Origin: Bacteroidetes bacterium 41-46
Lineage (GTDB): Bacteria; Bacteroidota; Bacteroidia; Bacteroidales; UBA932
DNA length: 64,000 nt
Direction of reading: 5' to 3'
Assembly: GCA_001897515.1 (NCBI GenBank)
Contig: MKTA01000015.1
Coordinates: 372,001-436,000 of the forward strand
Shown: in pieces, positions 53,060 to 61,893 of the stretch
Numbering within the stretch: position 1 is the first letter of the stretch
Layout: each line of letters starts with the position of its first letter
Position numbers and translations under genes: made by a program
The notes under the pieces: generated by a model
Databases searched by the model: none
Seen by the model: only the letters and a program-made list of their open reading frames with translations
What the model was told of the DNA's origin: nothing

Positions 53060-54094
53060 TTGCAGACTATAGCTGTTGTCATATTGAACTGGAACGGCAA
53101 GCACTATCTTGAGCGCTTCCTTCCCGGTGTGGTTAAATACTCCTCCACTCAGGAGAGTTTCGTGGTTGTTGCCGACAATGGCTCAACAGATGGCTCAACA
53201 GATTGGATATCCCACCACTACCCTGCATTAAGAGTAATTAAATTTGACCGAAACCTTGGTTTTACAGAGGGCTACAACAGAGCTCTTGAAAAGATTGAGG
53301 CAGATTTTTTTATTTTGCTGAACTCAGATGTTGAGGTAACTCCAGGCTGGCTTGACAGGATGAGAGAGGGATTTGAATTGCACCCAAAGGCAGGGATTGC
53401 AATGCCAAAAATTCTCTCTGCCTTTGAGAGAGACAAATTTGAATATGCCGGGGCTTCAGGAGGGTTTATTGATATTCTTGGATACCCATTCTGCAGAGGA
53501 AGGATACTCTCCTGTATAGAGGTGGACAGGGCTCAGTATAACAGGGACTCTACAATTTTCTGGGCCAGTGGGGCTGCAATGATGATAAAGAGCTCCGTTT
53601 ACAGAGAGCTGGGGGGACTGGATGAAAATTTCTTTGCCCATATGGAGGAGATTGATCTGTGCTGGAGGGCGCAACTGGCAGGTTATGAGATTTGGGCATT
53701 TCCGTCATCTGTTGTTTACCATGTTGGCGGAGGAACTCTTCCAAATAACTCTCCAAGAAAGCTGATGCTGAATTATAGAAATAACCTCTTTATGCTCTAT
53801 AAAAATCTTCCGGCTCCAAGAAGGCAAATTATAATCCTTACAAGAATGCTGCTTGACGGACTCTCCGCACTGGTTTTTCTTGTACAGGGTAAAAGAGGAT
53901 TTTATAGGGCTGTTTTAGATGCTCATAAAGAGTTTCGTGCAAACAAACACAAGCTTAAAAAATCCACAAAGAGTCTTAGTTTAAAACCAACCGGAGTTAT
54001 GAGAGGGTTGATTATTCTCTCATTTATATTAAGAGGGGGAAAACCTAGGTTTATTGATATTGCTCCACTAATCCGGGGAAGAAAGATGTCATAG
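53060..54094 (+). CDS. Glycosyltransferase family 2, TTG start
   Basis: This GT-A-fold glycosyltransferase has 344 residues. The N-terminal nucleotide-sugar motif [29 protein letters not shown] and the DxD-like LLNSDVEV are present. [17 protein letters not shown] is typical of rhamnosyltransferase-like family 2 enzymes. No ATG precedes this motif in frame within the intergenic gap, so translation most likely starts at TTG 53060; the next in-frame ATG falls deep in the domain. The 3' end overlaps the convergent murF gene by 6 nt. The acceptor is unknown, probably a surface glycan or lipid-linked sugar. Confidence 0.92.
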   Translation: MQTIAVVILNWNGKHYLERFLPGVVKYSSTQESFVVVADNGSTDGSTDWISHHYPALRVIKFDRNLGFTEGYNRALEKIEADFFILLNSDVEVTPGWLDRMREGFELHPKAGIAMPKILSAFERDKFEYAGASGGFIDILGYPFCRGRILSCIEVDRAQYNRDSTIFWASGAAMMIKSSVYRELGGLDENFFAHMEEIDLCWRAQLAGYEIWAFPSSVVYHVGGGTLPNNSPRKLMLNYRNNLFMLYKNLPAPRRQIIILTRMLLDGLSALVFLVQGKRGFYRAVLDAHKEFRANKHKLKKSTKSLSLKPTGVMRGLIILSFILRGGKPRFIDIAPLIRGRKMS

Positions 54095-55393
54095 CAGTGC
54101 GGGAATTGAACGCTCCAGTCTGGTGCCCCTGGACCCTTTAACTAACACAACCATACCTGTTTCAGGGCTCTTTTGGAGTCTCTCCCTTAGTGCGTCAGAA
54201 TTCTCAAAAAGCTCAACGGCAGGCTCTCCCTGTGCAATGGTTAGGGCTGCTTTTGAGAACTCTTCCCCAACCAGGAATATCTTCTCTGCATTTAACTCTA
54301 GTGCCAGTTTCAATATCTCTTTGTGCTCCTCTTCCGAGTACTCTCCCAGCTCCAGCATGTCGCCAAGTACAAGGGCTTTTCTTCCGGATTCCATCTCTCT
54401 GAAATTCTCCAGTGCAGCCCTCATGCTTGTTGGATTAGCATTATAGGCGTCAATTATAAGAGTGTTTCTCTCTCCTTTTGAGAGCTGTGAGCGATTGTTT
54501 GAAGGATAATACTCCTCAATAGCTTTTACTGCCAGTTCTACCGGAACATCAAAAAGTGAGCCTGCGGCAATGGCTGCAAAAACATTATCTGCATTATAGT
54601 AGCCAATCATCTGGGTATTGATTGATGTGCCATCTCCAAGCCTCAATCTAAGGAAGGGGTTGTCAGGGTTAACAGGCAGTATGTCTGCATTGTAAATAGA
54701 CCTTCCGTATGGAGTAACCTTAATCCCCTCTCTTTGTGAAATCATCTCTCTTAAGTGAGGGTTATCAATATTATAAATTACCCTTCCTGAGCTGTTGAGC
54801 AGGTAATCGTACATCTCACCCTTTGTCTTTTTCACCCCTTCAAATGAGCCAAATCCCAATAAATGGGCTTTGCCAACGTTGGTTATCAACCCGGCATCAG
54901 GAGATGCTATTTTACACAACAGAGCAATCTCTCCGGGTGCACTTGCCCCCATCTCTATTACAGCAATCTCTGTCTCTGCTGACATTCTGAGAAGAGTAAG
55001 GGGAACTCCTATATGGTTGTTAAGATTCCCGGAGGTTGAGAGAACCCTGTATTTTTTTGAAAAGACAGATGAGATTAGCTCCTTTGTAGTTGTCTTACCA
55101 TTTGTGCCGGTTAATGCAAAGAGAGGAATACCATAATATCTGCGGTGGTATGCAGCCAGTTCCTGAAGTGTCTTAAGAGAGTCTTCAACATTGATTACTC
55201 TGCTCCCTTTAACCCCTTTTCTGTCGCAAACAGACCATGATGCCCCCAGTTCAAGGGCTTTTTCGGTAAAATCATTTCCGTCAAAATTCTCTCCCTTTAG
55301 GGCAAAAAAGATATCTCCCCTCTTTATCTCCCTTGTATCTGTCGTCACTCCCGACGACTCAAGGAATAGTGAATGCAGTTCCCTTATCTCCAT
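54089..55393 (-). CDS. murF: UDP-N-acetylmuramoyl-tripeptide--D-alanyl-D-alanine ligase
   Basis: This enzyme adds D-Ala-D-Ala to the peptidoglycan precursor, using the product of ddl found at 19 kb. It has 434 residues. The N-terminal domain has [19 protein letters not shown], the central domain has the ATP loop [23 protein letters not shown]-like [13 protein letters not shown], and the C-terminal domain has [12 protein letters not shown]. The frame is open to 55483, but the ATG at 55393 starts at the family N-terminus 4 nt below the dut stop. It is likely co-transcribed with dut. Confidence 0.96.
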   Translation of the reverse strand: MEIRELHSLFLESSGVTTDTREIKRGDIFFALKGENFDGNDFTEKALELGASWSVCDRKGVKGSRVINVEDSLKTLQELAAYHRRYYGIPLFALTGTNGKTTTKELISSVFSKKYRVLSTSGNLNNHIGVPLTLLRMSAETEIAVIEMGASAPGEIALLCKIASPDAGLITNVGKAHLLGFGSFEGVKKTKGEMYDYLLNSSGRVIYNIDNPHLREMISQREGIKVTPYGRSIYNADILPVNPDNPFLRLRLGDGTSINTQMIGYYNADNVFAAIAAGSLFDVPVELAVKAIEEYYPSNNRSQLSKGERNTLIIDAYNANPTSMRAALENFREMESGRKALVLGDMLELGEYSEEEHKEILKLALELNAEKIFLVGEEFSKAALTIAQGEPAVELFENSDALRERLQKSPETGMVVLVKGSRGTRLERSIPALL

Positions 55394-55397
55394 ATCT

Positions 55398-55832
55398 CTA
55401 TTTTTTTCCTGTTGAACCAAAACCACCCTCTCCACGTTCAGTCTCACCCAATGAACTAACCTCCTTAAGTTCAACCCGTTCATATTTTGCTATTACCATT
55501 TGTGCAATTCTCTCTCCCGGGTTAAGTGTGAAGGGCTCATCAGAGAGGTTTACCAAAATAATTTTGATCTCGCCCCTATAATCTGCATCAATGGTTCCGG
55601 GACTGTTAACTATCCCGATACCGTGCTTGGCTGCCAGACCGCTTCTGGGCCTTATCTGCGCCTCATATCCTTCCGGAAGTTCAATATACAGTCCTGTAGG
55701 TACGAGTACCCTTTTTAGTGGTGCAAGTAAGATACTCTCTTGAATATCTGCTCTGAGATCCATGCCGGCAGAGTGCAGTGTAGCGTATTTGGGAATCTCA
55801 TTTTTTGAGTTGTTTACAATTTTAACCTCCAT
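55398..55832 (-). CDS. dut: dUTP pyrophosphatase
   Basis: This trimeric enzyme hydrolyses dUTP to dUMP, preventing uracil incorporation into DNA. It has 144 residues. All five motifs are visible: [46 protein letters not shown] and the C-terminal GEGGFGSTG. The start overlaps the flippase gene by 19 nt (55814-55832), so the two are translated from one message. It lies 4 nt before murF. Confidence 0.96.
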   Translation of the reverse strand: MEVKIVNNSKNEIPKYATLHSAGMDLRADIQESILLAPLKRVLVPTGLYIELPEGYEAQIRPRSGLAAKHGIGIVNSPGTIDADYRGEIKIILVNLSDEPFTLNPGERIAQMVIAKYERVELKEVSSLGETERGEGGFGSTGKK

Positions 55833-57289
55833 ATGGATATCTTTTCTACTTTAATGTATATTGTTATAAATGTCAGAAGCAGTAACAGGTTTACGGCATA
55901 TTTTACCAAAGGGGCACCCCCTGAGAATGGAATTGAGGCAAGGTAAAGTGCAATTCCGGTAATAATGAATATTGATATTCTCCTCCAGTTATAGGGTACA
56001 GGGTAGTGCCTTTTGCCCATAACTGTACTTAAAATAAACATAACTGCATAGCTGGCCAGATGTCCCCAGGCAGCGGCGTGGTAGGAGAATAGGGGCATAA
56101 ATATCATATTGACTGCCAGTGTAATCGGAAGTCCGGCTGCAGTGATGTATATGGCATATTTTGTCTTTCCGGAAAGCTTGTACCACATTGATACATTAAA
56201 ATTCATACCCAGAATAACATAAGAGAGGAGCATAACAGGTACTATGTCCATCCCGGCCCTGAAATCTTTCCCAATTATGAGTGAAATAATGTCAATAAAA
56301 AGAGTAATGCCAAGAAATATGAACATGCTGAATGCTGTGAAGTGCTCCATCACCATTGCGTACTCCTCTCTGGACCTCTCTTTTCCTTCTCTTGCAAAGA
56401 AATAGGGCTCAGCTGCATATCTGAACATCTGGGTAAAGAGAGACATAAGTACTGCTATCTTAACACCCGCCTGAAAGATTCCGAGCTCTGAGTTCCACTC
56501 CAGCCCCTCAGGTGTGAAAAATCTGAACAGAGGCCTGTCAACTGTGTCGTTGATTATGCCGGGAAGGCCTGCAATCATAAGAGGGATTGAGTATGCCATC
56601 ATCTCTCTCCAGAGTTTTTTGTCAAGCTTAAAGCGTAGGGCTGTTAAATCAGGAATGAATAATAACAATGAGACAATTCCGCTAAGAAATATTGCAAAAA
56701 TTATGTATGTGAAATCAGGCGTTAGCGATATGAAATTTGCAAGCAGAGAGCCCGGATGGGATTTAAAATAGGCCGGAACTCCAAAAAAGAGAATAAAATT
56801 GAATGCTGTCTCTGACAGGATTTTAATGGTTTTGAACAGTGCAAATTTATATGCTTTGTTCTGGAATCTTAATCTTGCAAAGAGTATTGATGTAAAAGAG
56901 TCAACAGCAAGTATGCTTCCTATGTAAATTATTACATATCCGAACCCATCATACCCCATCCATGAGGATATGTCGCCTGAAAAGATGGAGACAGCTGCAA
57001 AGAATAGCAGAGCGATAGAGCCTACTGTTGCAAGTGCATTTGAAAAGACGGAATTGGAGTTCTCTTTTTTGTTTGCAAAATTGAAACATCCCGTTTCAAG
57101 TCCTAAAGTAAGAACAACTTGCAGAATGGCAATATAGGCCAGGAATTCCGTAGCAATTCCGTAGCTCCCGGTAGAGAGCATTGTTGTGTATATGGGGACA
57201 AACAGAAAGTTGATAAACCTGGCCAGAATTGTGCTGAGCCCGTAGATGGCAGACTCTCCTGCCAGTTTGCGTAGAATGGATCCTCTCAT
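55814..57289 (-). CDS. Polysaccharide/oligosaccharide flippase (MOP superfamily)
   Basis: This integral membrane protein has 491 residues and about 12-14 helices. It belongs to the PST/Wzx or MATE-like polysaccharide exporters: the N-terminus [25 protein letters not shown] with TGSYGIATE is typical of the group. It probably flips a lipid-linked sugar across the inner membrane. The frame can be read from a TTG at 57295; the ATG at 57289, 2 nt after the previous stop codon, is preferred. It overlaps dut by 19 nt. Confidence 0.9.
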   Translation of the reverse strand: MRGSILRKLAGESAIYGLSTILARFINFLFVPIYTTMLSTGSYGIATEFLAYIAILQVVLTLGLETGCFNFANKKENSNSVFSNALATVGSIALLFFAAVSIFSGDISSWMGYDGFGYVIIYIGSILAVDSFTSILFARLRFQNKAYKFALFKTIKILSETAFNFILFFGVPAYFKSHPGSLLANFISLTPDFTYIIFAIFLSGIVSLLLFIPDLTALRFKLDKKLWREMMAYSIPLMIAGLPGIINDTVDRPLFRFFTPEGLEWNSELGIFQAGVKIAVLMSLFTQMFRYAAEPYFFAREGKERSREEYAMVMEHFTAFSMFIFLGITLFIDIISLIIGKDFRAGMDIVPVMLLSYVILGMNFNVSMWYKLSGKTKYAIYITAAGLPITLAVNMIFMPLFSYHAAAWGHLASYAVMFILSTVMGKRHYPVPYNWRRISIFIITGIALYLASIPFSGGAPLVKYAVNLLLLLTFITIYIKVEKISIWRLKL

Positions 57290-57291
57290 TT

Positions 57292-59607
57292 TCAATGGTT
57301 GAGTGATTTGTTCCTGAATATGAGGAAGCCTATATTAAACTGTGGATACCATTTTACATCCGCTCCTGGATAGTATGATGCCGAGAGGCTTATCGGTCCA
57401 ACGGGAGATTGCCACACTGCAGCCATATGTCCCATAAAATCCCCTTTTGGCAGAACATCAGAAATATCAGCTCTTCCTCCTGTACCCTTTGTCACTATTT
57501 TGTATGGCTGGAAGTATGAAAGGAGAGTGCTTATAAACACAGTATTTGAGATGTGTATAATGGGGTTGACACCCACAGCAATATAGGAGTTAGCCCGGTA
57601 TCCTTTAAGCAGTAGTGTTTTGCTGTGAGGGGTGGGCTGAAATGCAGGTGCAATAATAAGGGACGATATGTAGTCTCCAAGCTCAATTTTAGAGGAGAGT
57701 GTTATGTCAACGAGCGAACCAACCGTGAGCCACTTATTGACGGGATGGTAAACCTCCGAGTAAAAACTTAATTTAAATCTGTTGTGTCGCTTATTTGTAT
57801 AAGGGACCATGTCTTCCGAGGTGCTCCCGGGAGCGTAGTCTGAGGATATGAGAGTATAGCTTGCCGAGAGCCGCTGTTTTATGCCTGAAGTTGGGTAGAT
57901 CTTGTAATTGGTAGTATTTCTTTCAAGTGTAACTGCCGGGGAGAGATGGGTTATTCCTGTCTTATCAGGGATATCATAAGATGTGAAGTTGTCAGTAAGA
58001 TAATAGGAGTATGTATTCCTGCCGGCAGTGATACTGAATTTCCCCATTATACTTCTGTTAAGGTCTATTGGAGAGCCCACTTTCACATTGGCAAACACCT
58101 CGCTCTCTTCAATACTTGTCGGGAGCCTGTCAAAATATGACTCTGTCTGTGTACCCCTGAAGTAGTCAAATCTATGTGCGACAAAGTTTGCCTCATAAAA
58201 TAGAAGTGGTCTGAATGAGAAGTCCTGTCTAAAGGAGAGAGAACCGCCGGTGTAGAATTTCCCCAGATCAACGTCAAGCGTAGCTTTCCACGGATATTGA
58301 TCAAAGTGTCTGTACTCAAGGCCTACGTAGCCCTGGTTCAGTGAGGAGGATGATATGTTTCCTCCAATTGCTATTCTCAGGGGGGGGCGCTCTGTTACCC
58401 TGAGGGTGAGATCAAATAGAGAGTCGCTGTTCATCTTTGCAGATGGATAGAATGTATTAACATTTCCAGATGCCACTACTCTGTTGTAACCTCTTTTAAT
58501 CACCTCAAAGTTTACAGGTTCTCTTTTATGATTTGTAAGAGTGTTTATTATGAAGTTCTTCTTTCCCTCTTTAAGAGTGTCGGGATTGAAAATTATGTTG
58601 TCAAATATAAGCTGAGGGCACTTCATCCTGAATGCAAGACGCATATCGGCCAGCTCTTTGGCGCTTCTTCGCTCTCTTACCCTCTCCTTTATTTGAGGCA
58701 TACTCCTCATAGCCAGCTCATAGCCTCTCCTTACCATCTCATCCAGCTTGGTGAAGTCCAGCAAGCCGATATCTGTGTAGTCTCCGTCAATCAGTATGCC
58801 CTTTTCAGGAGGGATGTTGTAATCCGTCTCAACCATCATCATATTCTCAATCTGAGCAAGCAGGTCGTCGGTATCAGGCTCTGAAGGGTTTGTAGAGCAC
58901 TTTGCTCCTATAATGTAGTCAGGATTAAAATCTTTCTCCATAACATCCCATGGGAAATTATTGTAGAAACCGCCATCAAACATAAGTGTTGAATCAATCA
59001 TTATTGGTTTGAAAGCAAGTGGAAAGGTCATTGAGGCGCGGATAGCATCTCCCAACGCTCCTCTTCTTAGCACATACGGTCTTTTGTTAACAATATCTGC
59101 AGAGACGCACCTGAATGGGACCATAAGCTTGTTAAAGTCGTAATCAGCAGCAGCAGATGAGGAGGCGAACAGCTGAATGAACGCAATGTCCATTGGGTAG
59201 GGTGAGATAAGATTTGTTGGAAATATGTAACTTATCTTCTTCTCTTTGCTGCTAAAGTTGAATGTTGCTCCAAAGAGTTCAGGGGTTGGCTCTCTCCGAT
59301 AAATATAAGTGGCAAATCTTCTCTCTGAGAGACCCTGTTGCCATGAGTTGAACTCTTCAGACCTGAACAGGATAATCATCTCTTCAGGAGAAAGGCCTAT
59401 TGAATATAGTCCTGAAATAATTGCCCCCATTGAGGTCCCTGCAACGAAATCTATTGGGATATTGTTCTCTTCCAGTGCCTTAATAACCCCAATGTGAGAA
59501 AGGCCCTTAGCTCCGCCTCCACTCAGAACAAGACCGATGCTTTGGGAGAACAGAGGGATAGATATGAGCAGGGCAAGCAGGGAGCTGTATATCTTTTTTA
59601 CTTGCAT
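57292..59607 (-). CDS. Patatin-like phospholipase fused to an OMP85-type barrel
   Basis: This exported protein has 771 residues. After a signal peptide (about 1-22) comes a patatin domain with the glycine-rich oxyanion motif SGGGAKGLSHIG, nucleophile Ser59 in GTSMG, and Asp211 in FDGGFYNN. A POTRA-like segment (about 330-400) leads to a C-terminal barrel of ~370 residues with strand-rich sequence such as GLEYRHFDQYPW. The layout matches PlpD-type type V secretion, but here the barrel is likely retained on the same chain. An ATG at 59640 falls right below the promoter box, above the expected transcript start, so the ATG at 59607 is chosen. Confidence 0.9.
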   Translation of the reverse strand: MQVKKIYSSLLALLISIPLFSQSIGLVLSGGGAKGLSHIGVIKALEENNIPIDFVAGTSMGAIISGLYSIGLSPEEMIILFRSEEFNSWQQGLSERRFATYIYRREPTPELFGATFNFSSKEKKISYIFPTNLISPYPMDIAFIQLFASSSAAADYDFNKLMVPFRCVSADIVNKRPYVLRRGALGDAIRASMTFPLAFKPIMIDSTLMFDGGFYNNFPWDVMEKDFNPDYIIGAKCSTNPSEPDTDDLLAQIENMMMVETDYNIPPEKGILIDGDYTDIGLLDFTKLDEMVRRGYELAMRSMPQIKERVRERRSAKELADMRLAFRMKCPQLIFDNIIFNPDTLKEGKKNFIINTLTNHKREPVNFEVIKRGYNRVVASGNVNTFYPSAKMNSDSLFDLTLRVTERPPLRIAIGGNISSSSLNQGYVGLEYRHFDQYPWKATLDVDLGKFYTGGSLSFRQDFSFRPLLFYEANFVAHRFDYFRGTQTESYFDRLPTSIEESEVFANVKVGSPIDLNRSIMGKFSITAGRNTYSYYLTDNFTSYDIPDKTGITHLSPAVTLERNTTNYKIYPTSGIKQRLSASYTLISSDYAPGSTSEDMVPYTNKRHNRFKLSFYSEVYHPVNKWLTVGSLVDITLSSKIELGDYISSLIIAPAFQPTPHSKTLLLKGYRANSYIAVGVNPIIHISNTVFISTLLSYFQPYKIVTKGTGGRADISDVLPKGDFMGHMAAVWQSPVGPISLSASYYPGADVKWYPQFNIGFLIFRNKSLNH

Positions 59608-59641
59608 AATAGGGGTATTTGAGGTAATTTTGCCCTCCATG

Positions 59642-59649
59642 CAAAGGTA
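59642..59649 (-). promoter_or_regulatory. Predicted -7 box for the patatin-flippase-dut-murF run
   Basis: Minus-strand TACCTTTG followed by C matches TAnnTTTG, 34 nt upstream of the ATG at 59607. The four downstream genes are tightly spaced or overlapping and may share it. Confidence 0.5.
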
Positions 59650-59682
59650 TTAAAATTTGTATAAAATATATAAACAGATACT

Positions 59683-60342
59683 ATGAAGAGAGTTATTTTA
59701 AACCTAGTGATAATCACAGCTTTGTTGGCTACATCCTGTAAAGGGGGTAAACAGGGCGAGAGTAAGGAACAAATTAAACAGGAGGATACAACTACTATGA
59801 CAACCACATTGGCATTTAACCCGGCGGAGCTCCCTGAGGAGCCTCAGTTTGATATTGAGACAACTGCCGGTACCATTCGCATCAAGCTTTACAAAGAGAC
59901 ACCTCTTCACAGAGACAATTTTGTTAAGCTTGCATCAGAAAGATTCTATGATGGGATTTTGTTTCACAGAATAATTAAAGGATTTATGATTCAGGTTGGG
60001 GATCCGCTTACGAAGGATCCGTCTGCCTCTGACAGATTTGGCACAGGTGGACCGGGATATACGGTTCCTGCAGAGATACTTCCTCAGTTCAAACATAAGA
60101 AAGGGGCTATTGCCGCCGCCAGAAGGGCCGACTCCGTAAATCCACAGAGAGAGTCTTCAGGATCTCAGTTTTATTTTGTAGAGGATCCATCTACTTGTGC
60201 TCAGCTGGACGGCCAATATACAGTATTTGGAGAGACTGTTTCAGGAATTGAAATAATTGACAGAATTGCTGCAGAGCCTACAGGACCAAGAGACAGGCCG
60301 ATAAGCGATGTTAAAATTCTCTCTGTAAAACCCGTAAAATAG
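59683..60342 (+). CDS. Peptidyl-prolyl cis-trans isomerase, cyclophilin type, probable lipoprotein
   Basis: This cyclophilin-fold foldase has 219 residues. The N-terminus ends in LLATSCKGG, a probable lipobox with the cysteine at residue 19, so it is likely anchored to a membrane facing the periplasm. After a linker rich in K, Q, E and T, the cyclophilin domain (about 60-218) shows FYDGILFHRIIKGFMIQVGDP, GSQFYFV and LDGQYTVFGETVSG. The upstream promoter match (TAAAATTTG) has one extra base in its spacer and is not annotated. Confidence 0.93.
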   Translation: MKRVILNLVIITALLATSCKGGKQGESKEQIKQEDTTTMTTTLAFNPAELPEEPQFDIETTAGTIRIKLYKETPLHRDNFVKLASERFYDGILFHRIIKGFMIQVGDPLTKDPSASDRFGTGGPGYTVPAEILPQFKHKKGAIAAARRADSVNPQRESSGSQFYFVEDPSTCAQLDGQYTVFGETVSGIEIIDRIAAEPTGPRDRPISDVKILSVKPVK

Positions 60343-60356
60343 GGTAAGGAGCTACT

Positions 60357-61121
60357 CTATAAAGAGCCACTCATAAGATTCTTCATTGTCTTCGCCATAT
60401 TGTTGGCAAATACAAACTCGTTAAGGTCTGGGTTGTCAGCTGAAAGAATATTATTCTTGCTGCCCTCCCAGACTTTTCTCCCTTTATGAATAAATGAAAC
60501 CTGGTCTCCAATCTCCATTACAGAATTCATATCATGAGTGTTGACAACAGTAGTGATATTGTACTCCTGTGTTATCTCCTGTATAAGCTGATCTATGAGA
60601 ATTGAGGTATGAGGGTCAAGACCTGAATTGGGCTCGTCGCAAAAGAGGTACTTTGGATTGAGTGCGATAGCTCTTGCAATTCCCACCCTCTTCTGCATAC
60701 CTCCGCTTAGCTCATTAGGATATAGTCTGTTTACATTCTCAAGATTAACCCTTTTCAGACAAAAGTTGACCCTGTCCAGCTTCTCCTCTTTACTCCAGTT
60801 AGTAAAGAAATCCATAGGGAATCTTACATTCTCCTCTACTGTCGCAAAATCAAACAATGCACTCCCCTGGAAAAGCATACCCATCTCTTTTCGGATCTCC
60901 TTCCTTCCTGCCTCATCAAGTTGGGTGAAGTTAACATCGCCATACCATACATTGCCGGACTCCGGTCTGTGAAGTCCTACAAGGGATTTTAAAAGTACCG
61001 TCTTGCCAGATCCACTCGCTCCAATTATAAGTGAGCACTTGCCGGGATGATACTCGATTGAGATTTTCTCCAGAACCTGCTTCTCTCCAAAATATTTATC
61101 AAGTCTCTCTACTTTGATCAT
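60357..61121 (-). CDS. ABC transporter ATP-binding protein, MlaF-like
   Basis: This cytoplasmic ATPase has 254 residues. Walker A is GASGSGKTVLLKS, the signature is LSGGMQKRVGIARA and Walker B is YLFCDEPNSGLDP. These are the variants typical of the lipid-transport MlaF/Ttg2A group. It starts on the base immediately before the permease stop, so the pair is coupled. The system probably moves phospholipid between the inner and outer membranes. No MlaD-type MCE protein lies in this window. Confidence 0.92.
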   Translation of the reverse strand: MIKVERLDKYFGEKQVLEKISIEYHPGKCSLIIGASGSGKTVLLKSLVGLHRPESGNVWYGDVNFTQLDEAGRKEIRKEMGMLFQGSALFDFATVEENVRFPMDFFTNWSKEEKLDRVNFCLKRVNLENVNRLYPNELSGGMQKRVGIARAIALNPKYLFCDEPNSGLDPHTSILIDQLIQEITQEYNITTVVNTHDMNSVMEIGDQVSFIHKGRKVWEGSKNNILSADNPDLNEFVFANNMAKTMKNLMSGSL

Positions 61122-61865
61122 CTATCCAAGCATTAATTGTGTTATAACCAGATTTGCAACCAATATCATAACAGAGCTGACAACAATGGCCTTGGTGCTG
61201 GACTTTCCAACCCCCAGCGAACCTCCTGAGGCGTAGTAGCCGTAATATGATGAGATGCTTGTTATTATAAAACTGAAAACGGACATCTTAATCATACTGT
61301 AAAAAATATAGTATGCTCTGAACGCATAGTGAAGACCGTCAACATATTGACTCATTGTCACTATTCCTGTAAAAACTATTATGAGAGCACCCCCTACAAG
61401 GCCCAGCATGAAACTGAATAGCATAAGAAGAGGGTTGAATATGGTTGATGCGGCAATTTTGGGAAGAATCAAATAGTTAGCTGAGTTAACCCCCATCATC
61501 TCCATTGCGTCAATCTGCTCGCTGATTCTCATGCTACCTATCTCTGACGAGATGTTGGACCCCACCTTTCCTGCGAGGATCAATGCAATCATAGTAGAGC
61601 AGAACTCAAGCACTAGGCTCTCTCTTGCCATGTAGCCGACATACATCTTTGGTATGAATGGGCTCTCTATATTTGATGCTGTCTGAATCACAATAACGGC
61701 ACCTATGAAGAGAGAGATTACCGCAACTATCGGAATAGAGTCAATAACCAGTTTCTCCACATCGGTGAAGAACTGTTTAACGAATATTGATCTCTTGTCG
61801 GGTTTTGAAAAAACTCTCTTCATCAGAAGGAAGTATCCTCCCAGAAGCTCTAGGTTCTTTTTCAT
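61122..61865 (-). CDS. ABC transporter permease, MlaE-like
   Basis: This integral membrane permease has 247 residues and about five to six helices. MlaE hallmarks are present: LVLEFCSTMIALILAGKVGSNISSEIGSMRISEQIDAMEMMGVN and GGSLGVGKSSTKAIV near the C-terminus. It pairs with the MlaF-like ATPase immediately downstream. The TonB receptor gene ends 28 nt upstream. Confidence 0.93.
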   Translation of the reverse strand: MKKNLELLGGYFLLMKRVFSKPDKRSIFVKQFFTDVEKLVIDSIPIVAVISLFIGAVIVIQTASNIESPFIPKMYVGYMARESLVLEFCSTMIALILAGKVGSNISSEIGSMRISEQIDAMEMMGVNSANYLILPKIAASTIFNPLLMLFSFMLGLVGGALIIVFTGIVTMSQYVDGLHYAFRAYYIFYSMIKMSVFSFIITSISSYYGYYASGGSLGVGKSSTKAIVVSSVMILVANLVITQLMLG

Positions 61866-61893
61866 CTGTCTGTTTTTGCTGTTGCAAAAATAC

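Noticed and set aside
59608-59640. Upstream ATG for the patatin protein
   Set aside because: It lies directly below the promoter box, above the expected transcript start, and would place residues before the signal peptide.
60343-60375. Possible terminator between the cyclophilin and the MlaF-like gene
   Set aside because: Only a weak CTCTATAAAGAG palindrome without a T-tract; it also runs into coding sequence.
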